From NCBI GenBank assembly GCA_002296055.1, contig DBHE01000248.1, forward strand, positions 1 to 19,560: a stretch of DNA of 19,560 bases. Direction: 5' to 3'. Below, in pieces: positions 14,541 through 19,560 of this stretch; the first letter of the stretch is position 1, and each line of letters begins with the position of its first letter. The notes beneath the pieces were generated by a model. That model saw nothing but the letters and a program-made list of their open reading frames with translations. It did not search any database and was not told the origin of the DNA. The position numbers and the translations under genes were made by a program. Origin of the DNA: Pseudomonadaceae bacterium UBA836 (lineage in GTDB: Bacteria > Pseudomonadota > Gammaproteobacteria > Pseudomonadales > Pseudomonadaceae).

Positions 14541-14599
14541 CTTGCCGCCACCTTGCCGGTGGCGCTGCAGTCTTGCCGTTCAGCGGTAATGGCTTGCCG
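14541..14599 (+). repeat. Four direct CTTGCCG repeats, candidate upstream activator sites
   Basis: Copies start at 14541, 14552, 14572 and 14593, so the steps are 11, 20 and 21 bases, near one or two turns of DNA. They end 54 bases before the GG of the flgB sigma54 site, about -85 to -137 from its predicted start. This is where enhancer-binding proteins of sigma54 promoters bind. The activator (FleR or FleQ) is inferred. Confidence 0.6.
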
Positions 14600-14650
14600 C
14601 TTTTCTGACGCTATCCTGCGTATCTTTTTGAAAATTAAGCAATTATTTAT

Positions 14651-14667
14651 TTGGCACGTTGATTGCT
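14651..14667 (+). promoter_or_regulatory. Sigma54 (RpoN) promoter of flgBCDE
   Basis: TTGGCACG-TTGA-TTGCT is a full match to YTGGCACG-N4-TTGCW, with GG at 14653-14654 and GC at 14665-14666. Its predicted start, near 14678, leaves a leader of about 44 bases before flgB. Confidence 0.93.
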
Positions 14668-14721
14668 TTGTCTTGCCCAGTGACGTCTTTTGGTCAGATG
14701 ACCGGAATGAGGAAGGGTGAG

Positions 14722-15132
14722 ATGAGCATCAGTTTTGACAATGCATTGGGGCTGCACGAGGAGGCACTGCGTTTCCGCTCGCAGCGTGCTGAGGTGCTGG
14801 CCAACAACATTGCCAACGCCGAAACCCCCAATTACAAGGCGCGGGATCTGGATTTCAACGCGGTGCTGGCTGCCCAGCAGGGCGCAGATGCCGAGTCTAC
14901 CGCTTTGGCGGTGTCTCGTACTGATCAGCAGCATATCGCCATTGACGGCCTGATTGATCAGGTGGCCGGGCTGCGCTACCGCAACGCGCTGCAGCCAGCG
15001 GTAGACGGCAACACCGTGGACTCGGAGGTTGAGAAGGCCGCCTACACGCAGAATGCCATCGACTTTCAGGCCAGCTTTACCTTCCTCAACAGCAAATTCA
15101 AAGGGCTGATGACAGCCATCAAGGGAGAGTAA
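14722..15132 (+). CDS. flgB: Flagellar basal-body rod protein FlgB
   Basis: FlgB is the proximal rod subunit next to the MS-ring, exported by the flagellar type III system. The 136-aa product starts MSISFDNALGLHEEALRFRSQ and carries the rod signature VLANNIANAETPNYKARDLDF (about 25-45) and the C-terminal SFTFLNSKFKGLMTAIKG. The frame is open to 14659, but that lies inside the sigma54 promoter. The ATG at 14722, with GGAAGG just upstream, is the start. It is the first gene of flgBCDE; flgC starts 2 bases after its stop. Confidence 0.96.
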   Translation: MSISFDNALGLHEEALRFRSQRAEVLANNIANAETPNYKARDLDFNAVLAAQQGADAESTALAVSRTDQQHIAIDGLIDQVAGLRYRNALQPAVDGNTVDSEVEKAAYTQNAIDFQASFTFLNSKFKGLMTAIKGE

Positions 15133-15134
15133 GC

Positions 15135-15575
15135 ATGTCCCTCGACAAGGTATTTGATATCGCCGGATCTGGCATGAGTGCGCAATCGCTGCGCCTGAAC
15201 ACCGTGGCCAGCAACATCGCCAATGCCGATACCGTCTCCAGCAGCGTGGATGAGACCTATCGTGCGCGTAACCCGGTGTTTGCCACTATTTTCAACAGCC
15301 AGCAGGCCACGGGCGGCTCGCTGTTCAGCTCGGATCAGCAGGCTGGTGATGGCGTCTCGGTGCTCGGTATTGTCGAGTCCGATGCCAGTCTGGAGCCGCG
15401 TTATGAGCCGGACCATCCGATGGCCAATGAAGAAGGCTATGTGTATTACCCGAATGTGAATGTAGTCGAGGAGATGGCCAACATGATGGCTGCGTCGCGC
15501 TCTTACCAGACCAACGTAGAAGTCATGAATACCGCCAAAACCATGCTGCAGCGCGTTCTGACGCTGGGTCAGTGA
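15135..15575 (+). CDS. flgC: Flagellar basal-body rod protein FlgC
   Basis: FlgC is a proximal rod subunit. The 146-aa protein has the N-terminal rod motif LNTVASNIANADTV (about 21-34) and the typical FlgC C-terminus YYPNVNVVEEMANMM, then SYQTNVEVMNTAKTMLQRVLTLGQ. Both ends are predicted helices that form the rod coiled coil. Its SD, GGGAGAG, lies at the end of flgB, so the genes are translationally close. The length and sequence are ordinary for the family. Confidence 0.97.
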   Translation: MSLDKVFDIAGSGMSAQSLRLNTVASNIANADTVSSSVDETYRARNPVFATIFNSQQATGGSLFSSDQQAGDGVSVLGIVESDASLEPRYEPDHPMANEEGYVYYPNVNVVEEMANMMAASRSYQTNVEVMNTAKTMLQRVLTLGQ

Positions 15576-15592
15576 GCGGAGAGAAATAGACC

Positions 15593-16273
15593 ATGAGCAT
15601 CAGCAGTGTTTCAACCGGCGCCAGTGCGCTGGACCAGTACCAGATCGACTCGGACCGCTTTGCCACCGGCGACGAGCTGGGCAAGGATCAGTTTCTTGAG
15701 CTGTTGGTAGCGCAAATGAACAACCAGGATCCGCTCTCGCCACAGGAGAACGGCGAGTTTATCGCTCAGCTGGCGCAGTTCAGTACGGTCGAGGGCATCG
15801 GCAATCTGAACACCTCGATGGAGTCGCTGCTTAGTGGCTACCAGTCGTCGCAGGCGCTGCAGGCCTCGTCCATGGTCGGGCGCACGGTCATTGTGCCGGC
15901 GGATCAGGCCGTGGTGGATACCACCGCTGGGCTTGAGGGGCAGCTGGCGCTGCAGCAGAGCAGCACCAATGTGTTCGTGAATATCTATGACAAGGCAGGC
16001 AGCTTGGTCAAAACCATCAATATGGGCAGTCAGGAAGCCGGCATGCTCGACTTCACCTGGGATGGCACCGACAGCAGCGGCAACCTGGCTGAACCGGGCA
16101 TCTACACGGTCGAGGCCATGGCATCTATTGATGGCAAGAATACCCAGATGGCCACTCTGTTGCCTGCCAACGTGGACAGTGTGTCCATTGGCGCCGGCAG
16201 CAGCGGTGAAATGCTGTTGAACGTGGCGGGCCTGGGCAGCATCAGTCTGTCCAATGTCTACGCAATCAAATAA
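15593..16273 (+). CDS. flgD: Flagellar hook assembly (cap) protein FlgD
   Basis: FlgD forms the cap scaffold on which FlgE polymerises into the hook, and it is shed later. The 226-aa protein has the conserved N-terminal segment GKDQFLELLVAQMNNQDPLSP (about 30-50), EFIAQLAQFSTVEGI (about 55-69), and a C-terminal Ig/FlgD-Tudor part with FTWDGTDSSGNLAEPGIYTV. It begins 17 bases after flgC, with CGGAGAG as SD. It sits between the rod genes and flgE, the normal order. Confidence 0.96.
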   Translation: MSISSVSTGASALDQYQIDSDRFATGDELGKDQFLELLVAQMNNQDPLSPQENGEFIAQLAQFSTVEGIGNLNTSMESLLSGYQSSQALQASSMVGRTVIVPADQAVVDTTAGLEGQLALQQSSTNVFVNIYDKAGSLVKTINMGSQEAGMLDFTWDGTDSSGNLAEPGIYTVEAMASIDGKNTQMATLLPANVDSVSIGAGSSGEMLLNVAGLGSISLSNVYAIK

Positions 16274-16309
16274 GTGTCGTCCGACATACAGTAGGTGAGG
16301 AGATAAACC

Positions 16310-17707
16310 ATGGCTTTCAATATTGGCTTGAGTGGTATCCGGGCGGCAGCTTCCGATCTGAATATCACCGGTAACAACATCGCCAACGCCGGCACAGTCG
16401 GCTTCAAGAGCTCGCGCGCCGAGTTTGCCGATGTGTACGCGGCGTCAGTGCTGGGTTCCGGCAGCAATGCCACTGGTAGTGGCGTGGCGTTGTCTAACGC
16501 GGCGCAGCTATTCAATCAGGGCAACATCAGCTTTACCGAAAACAGCCTTGATCTGGCCATCAACGGTAACGGCTTTTTCGTGACCAGCAATAACGGCGCG
16601 ATCAGCTACACCCGCGCCGGCTACTTCGGTACCGACAGCAGTGGCTACATCGTCAACAATGCGGGTGAGCGCCTGCAGGGGTTTGCGGTGAACGCCGTGA
16701 CCGGGCAGATTAACCAGGGCGTGCAGACCGACTTGCGGGTGGATACTCGCTCGGCTGATCCGAACGCTACCTCGACGGTGGAGTCCACGCTGAACCTGAA
16801 TTCCACGCAGACTCGTCCGGCGGTCTGGAGACAGCAATATGACGCGGCTTATGCCACCTCTATTGCTACCGCAGCCGACCCTGCCAACCCGACGGCGGCC
16901 GAGATCGCGACAGCCGAGGCGGCAGGTCAGGCCGCTGCGGCAACGACCTTCGACCCGACCAACTCGGCGACCTATAACAGCTCTACGTCGGTCACCATCT
17001 ATGACAGCCTGGGTAACTCCCATGTCATGACCAAGTACTTCGTGAAGAACGATGCCAACAGTTGGGATATGTACGTGCTGATCGATGGCCGTGACGTGCA
17101 GAGCGGTGTAGAGGCGACTGATCCGGCCTTTGATCCGACCACCACCACCCGCTTTGATGTCGACTTCAACAGCGTCGGCGAGCTGACCACCGACCAGCCT
17201 TACACCCTGAGTGGCTGGGTGCCGCTGGACAGCGAAGGTCAGCCCACGGGCGCCGATTCGCCGGTCAATAACCTGACGATCAACCTGACTGGCTCATCGC
17301 AGTATGCCTCCAGCTTTGCTGTCACCGCAGTGAACCAGGATGGCTTTACCACCGGCGAGCTGGCAGGTCTGGAAATTGACGACGCCGGCATGCTGGTAGC
17401 CCGTTACACCAACGGCCAGACCCGGGTGCAAGGTCAGGTGGTGTTGGCGACTTTCGCCAATCAGCAGGGGCTGACCCCGCTGGGCAACACCGCCTGGGCG
17501 CAGTCTTCCGCTTCGGGTGAGCCAGTGATTGGCGCGCCGACCACTGGCACGCTGGGTGGCATTCAGTCTGGTGCGCTGGAGGAGTCCAACGTGGATATCT
17601 CCGAGCAGCTGATCAACCTGATTGTGGCGCAGCGTAACTATCAGGCTAACGCCAAGACCATCCAGACCGAAGACGCGGTGACCCAGGCGATCATCAACCT
17701 GCGTTAA
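16310..17707 (+). CDS. flgE: Flagellar hook protein FlgE
   Basis: FlgE polymerises into the hook, the universal joint of the flagellum. The 465-aa protein has the N-terminal signature GLSGIRAAASDLNITGNNIANAGTVGFKSSR, NGNGFFVTS (about 84-92), the central FlgE D2-type part (YDSLGNSHVMTKYFV) and the C-terminal EESNVDISEQLINLIVAQRNYQANAKTI. The SD GAGGAG is eight bases before the ATG. An Ala-rich stretch at about 171-211 (PTAAEIATAEAAGQAAAA and neighbours) interrupts the usual link between NSTQ and FDPT; from memory P. aeruginosa FlgE is shorter there. It is the last gene of its operon, closed by a very strong terminator. Confidence 0.97.
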   Translation: MAFNIGLSGIRAAASDLNITGNNIANAGTVGFKSSRAEFADVYAASVLGSGSNATGSGVALSNAAQLFNQGNISFTENSLDLAINGNGFFVTSNNGAISYTRAGYFGTDSSGYIVNNAGERLQGFAVNAVTGQINQGVQTDLRVDTRSADPNATSTVESTLNLNSTQTRPAVWRQQYDAAYATSIATAADPANPTAAEIATAEAAGQAAAATTFDPTNSATYNSSTSVTIYDSLGNSHVMTKYFVKNDANSWDMYVLIDGRDVQSGVEATDPAFDPTTTTRFDVDFNSVGELTTDQPYTLSGWVPLDSEGQPTGADSPVNNLTINLTGSSQYASSFAVTAVNQDGFTTGELAGLEIDDAGMLVARYTNGQTRVQGQVVLATFANQQGLTPLGNTAWAQSSASGEPVIGAPTTGTLGGIQSGALEESNVDISEQLINLIVAQRNYQANAKTIQTEDAVTQAIINLR

Positions 17708-17729
17708 GCGCTTGGGCGGTGACGCCAAC

Positions 17730-17782
17730 AAGGCGGCAATACCGGCAAAGGGATTTGCCGGTATTGCCGCCTTTGTTTTTTT
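17730..17782 (+). terminator. Very strong intrinsic terminator of flgBCDE
   Basis: A perfect 20-bp stem (17730-17749 with 17754-17773), a 4-nt loop GGGA and a T7 tract (17776-17782). Each arm contains two copies of TTGCCG or its complement (17734, 17743, 17755, 17764). The site lies 56 bases before the GG of the next sigma54 promoter. Confidence 0.97.
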
Positions 17783-17803
17783 AAGCGACTGAAAATAAAG
17801 GAC

Positions 17804-17816
17804 TAAATTATTGATT
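17804..17816. promoter_or_regulatory. IHF consensus site at the flgF promoter
   Basis: TAA-ATTA-TTGATT fits the IHF pattern YAANNNNTTGATW at every fixed position. It lies 6 bases before the sigma54 box, where IHF bends DNA to bring an enhancer-bound activator to the polymerase. Confidence 0.6.
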
Positions 17817-17822
17817 TGAAGG

Positions 17823-17839
17823 TTGGCATGATCTCTGCT
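17823..17839 (+). promoter_or_regulatory. Sigma54 (RpoN) promoter of flgFGH
   Basis: TTGGCATG-ATCT-CTGCT matches YTGGCACG-N4-TTGCW except for two bases, with GG at 17825-17826 and GC at 17837-17838. The predicted start is near 17850, about 52 bases before flgF. Confidence 0.85.
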
Positions 17840-17901
17840 TGATACTCCCTGAGTAAGCAAAAGCGGCAAATCCTTGTCGCGCAAACGAAGCGGAGCAGGG
17901 C

Positions 17902-18639
17902 ATGGACAAATCCTTGTACATCTCCATGACGGGGGCCAGCCAAAACGCGATGGCGCAACGCGCGCACGCGAACAACCTGGCCAACCTGACCACGACTGGC
18001 TTTCGCCGTGATTTCGAGCAGGCGCGCTCCATGCCGGTGTTCGGTGACGGTTACGCCACCCGCGCCTATGCGATGACTGAGCGCCCTGGCACTGACTTGT
18101 CGGCCGGCACCATGATCGAGACCGGTCGGGAGCTCGACGTGGCCGTGCAGGGCGAAGGCTGGATCGCGGTGCAGGCACCGGACGGCACCGAGGCCTACAC
18201 CCGGGCCGGCAGTCTGAATATTGACGCCTTTGGCATCTTGCGCACCAGCGGCGGCTTGCCAGTGCTGGGCAACGGTGGGCCCATTGCTATTCCGCCGGCG
18301 GAGAAGATCGAGATCGGCTCCGACGGCACCATCAGTATCCGCGCGTTGGGCGAGGGCCCGGCGGTGATGGCTGAGGTTGACCGCATCAAGCTGGTCAACC
18401 CGCCGCAGTCAGCGCTGGAGAAGGGCGAGGATGGCCTGATGCATACCCAGGGCGGGGAAGAGCTGGCCGACGGTGCGGTGCAGGTGGCAACCGGGTTTCT
18501 GGAAGGCAGCAACGTCAATGCGGTGGAAGAGATGACCGCCATGCTGTCGTTGGCTCGCCAGTTTGAACTGCATATCAAGATGATGCGTACCGCCGACGAG
18601 AATGCGCAGGTAACGGATCGCATTCTGCAGATGAGTTAA
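17902..18639 (+). CDS. flgF: Flagellar basal-body rod protein FlgF
   Basis: FlgF is a rod subunit between the proximal and the distal rod. The 245-aa protein starts MDKSLYISMTGASQNAMAQRAHANNLANLTTTGFRRDF-like, with the rod motif NNLANLTTTGFRRDF (about 30-45), ELDVAVQGEGWIAVQ and YTRAGSLNIDAFG in the middle, and the C-terminal NVNAVEEMTAMLSLARQFELHIKM. These match FlgF rather than FlgG (MDK start, GRELDVAVQGEGW). SD GGAGCAGG precedes the ATG. It is the first gene after the flgE terminator and has its own sigma54 promoter. Confidence 0.96.
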   Translation: MDKSLYISMTGASQNAMAQRAHANNLANLTTTGFRRDFEQARSMPVFGDGYATRAYAMTERPGTDLSAGTMIETGRELDVAVQGEGWIAVQAPDGTEAYTRAGSLNIDAFGILRTSGGLPVLGNGGPIAIPPAEKIEIGSDGTISIRALGEGPAVMAEVDRIKLVNPPQSALEKGEDGLMHTQGGEELADGAVQVATGFLEGSNVNAVEEMTAMLSLARQFELHIKMMRTADENAQVTDRILQMS

Positions 18640-18681
18640 TGCTATGGCGCGTCAATTAGTCGGCGCGCGAGGAGAAAGGTG

Positions 18682-19467
18682 ATGCTTTCAGCTCTTTGGG
18701 TCAGCAAGACCGGCCTGTCCGCTCAGGACACCATGTTGTCGACCATTTCCAACAACCTGGCCAACGTCTCGACCACCGGCTTCAAGCGCGACCGCGCCGA
18801 GTTTGAAGATCTGCTGTATCAGATCAAGCGTCAGCCCGGTGGCCAGAGTACCCAGGACACCCAGTTGCCCTCCGGTTTGCAGCTGGGTACCGGTGTGCGG
18901 GTAGTCGGCACCCAGAAAATCTTTACCGAAGGCACGCTGCAGACCACCGAGCAACCGCTGGATATGGCGGTCAACGGGCGTGGTTTCTTCCAGATTCTGA
19001 TGCCTGACGGCAGCATTGGTTATACCCGTGACGGCAGCTTCCATCTGGATGCTGACGGTCAGGTGGTGACCTCCAACGGCTTTCCGCTGGAGCCCGGCAT
19101 CGTGCTGCCCGACGACGTGCAGACCTTCACCGTCGGTGAGGACGGCACGGTCAGCATTACCACTTTTGGCAACCCGGCCGCGCAGCAGATCGGCAACATT
19201 CAGACAGCTGATTTCATCAATCCGGCTGGCCTGCAGGCGATTGGCAACAACCTGTTCCTGGAGACCGCGTCCAGTGGTGCGCCCCAGACCGGTAACCCAG
19301 GTCAGAACGGGTTGGGCACTGTGTTGCAGAACACCCTGGAGAATTCCAACGTCAGCGTGGTGGAGGAGCTGGTCAACATGATCACCACCCAGCGCGCCTA
19401 CGAGATGAACTCCAAGGTCATTTCTACCGCAGATCAGATGCTGCAGTACATCAGTCAGAATCTCTGA
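18682..19467 (+). CDS. flgG: Flagellar distal rod protein FlgG
   Basis: FlgG builds the distal rod that passes through the P- and L-rings. The 261-aa protein is the family length. It has SALWVSKTGLSAQDTMLSTISNNLANVSTTGFKRDRAEF-type N-terminal sequence (rod motif at about 20-38), LDMAVNGRGFFQI, YTRDGSFHLDADG, and C-terminal ENSNVSVVEELVNMITTQRAYEMNSKVIS. The frame begins with GTG at 18679, but ATG 18682 is better placed, 7 bases after AGGAG. It lies 42 bases after flgF in the same operon. Confidence 0.97.
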   Translation: MLSALWVSKTGLSAQDTMLSTISNNLANVSTTGFKRDRAEFEDLLYQIKRQPGGQSTQDTQLPSGLQLGTGVRVVGTQKIFTEGTLQTTEQPLDMAVNGRGFFQILMPDGSIGYTRDGSFHLDADGQVVTSNGFPLEPGIVLPDDVQTFTVGEDGTVSITTFGNPAAQQIGNIQTADFINPAGLQAIGNNLFLETASSGAPQTGNPGQNGLGTVLQNTLENSNVSVVEELVNMITTQRAYEMNSKVISTADQMLQYISQNL

Positions 19468-19479
19468 CGGGAGCTGATC

Positions 19480-19560
19480 ATGATCCGTTTGGCTAAGTTA
19501 TTGATGCTGCTGGTGCCGCTCAGCCTGATCGGCTGTATGCAGGCGCCGCCTGTGCGCGAT
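19480..19560 (+). CDS. flgH: Flagellar L-ring lipoprotein FlgH, first 27 codons (3' truncated by window)
   Basis: FlgH forms the L-ring in the outer membrane. Only 27 codons are in the window. They encode a lipoprotein signal peptide: MIRLAK, a hydrophobic core and the lipobox LIGC with C19 as the lipidated cysteine, then MQAPPVRD. The ATG at 19480 has GGGAG six bases upstream and follows flgG by 12 bases. The identity rests on the signal peptide type and its place after flgG, where flgH is expected. Confidence 0.85.
   Translation, partial: MIRLAKLLMLLVPLSLIGCMQAPPVRD

Larger units (their letters stand above)
14450..14650. other. Non-coding region between cheR and the flgB promoter
   Basis: No gene is seen. 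It contains a hairpin after cheR, a second small hairpin CGCCACC/GGTGGCG (14546-14564), a cluster of CTTGCCG repeats (14541-14599) and an A/T-rich stretch (about 14620-14650) that ends at the sigma54 promoter. CAATTATTTATTT at 14640-14652 is a partial IHF match. Confidence 0.6.

Noticed and set aside
14692..14703. GGTCA-GA-TGACC between the flgB promoter and start as a FleQ site
   Set aside because: The spacing of 2 does not fit GTCA-N6-TGAC, and it may be chance.
1..19560. CRISPR array, prophage genes, insertion sequences
   Set aside because: No regularly spaced palindromic repeats, transposase or phage-like frames were seen. In P. aeruginosa, prophage-like genes follow this tRNA cluster, but here mgtE follows directly.

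Overview
The window looks like chromosomal DNA of a pseudomonad (gammaproteobacterium, Pseudomonadaceae). Four things point there: the lysC - csrA/rsmA - tRNA-Ser - tRNA-Arg - mgtE order, an AmrZ-type ribbon-helix-helix regulator, the ycgR(flgZ)-flgN-flgM-flgA / cheV-cheR block next to flgBCDE, and sigma54/sigma28 flagellar promoters. The oadGAB sodium-pump operon suggests a marine or halotolerant lineage (Halopseudomonas- or Stutzerimonas-like). That last step is inference; no species can be named from the sequence alone.

Layout. 1-1350: the 3' end of lysC, csrA/rsmA, tRNA-Ser(GCT) and two identical tRNA-Arg(ACG) genes, each with its own promoter and terminator. 1468-2907: the Mg2+ channel mgtE. 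3093-6331: oadG-oadA-oadB, the membrane oxaloacetate decarboxylase Na+ pump, closed by a strong bidirectional terminator. 6433-6756 (-): amrZ. 7068-8318: a tRNA-Arg(CCT) with a mispaired acceptor stem, then a RES-toxin/Xre-antitoxin pair on the minus strand. 8621-9934: an MFS transporter followed by a REP-like palindrome. 10005-12531 (-): ycgR/flgZ, flgN, flgM, flgA. 12641-14449: cheV and cheR, divergent from flgA. 14722-17707: flgBCDE. 17902-end: flgF, flgG and the first 27 codons of flgH.

The flagellar half is a coherent assembly module. FlgA chaperones the P-ring, FlgB/C/F/G are rod proteins, FlgD/E build the hook, FlgH is the L-ring lipoprotein, FlgN is the export chaperone for the hook-filament junction proteins, and FlgM is the anti-sigma28 factor. 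YcgR/FlgZ is a c-di-GMP brake, and CheV/CheR tune the chemoreceptors. Promoter logic can be read directly: sigma54-type sites precede flgA, flgB and flgF, and a sigma28 site precedes flgM.

The most interesting unexplained structure is a set of four CTTGCCG repeats, spaced at about one or two helical turns, at the enhancer distance upstream of the flgB sigma54 promoter. Its TTGCCG core recurs at nearly the same distance upstream of the flgF promoter, inside the arms of the flgE terminator. Other notable points are an OadA whose metal ligand His207 is replaced by Gln, and the odd tRNA-Arg(CCT).
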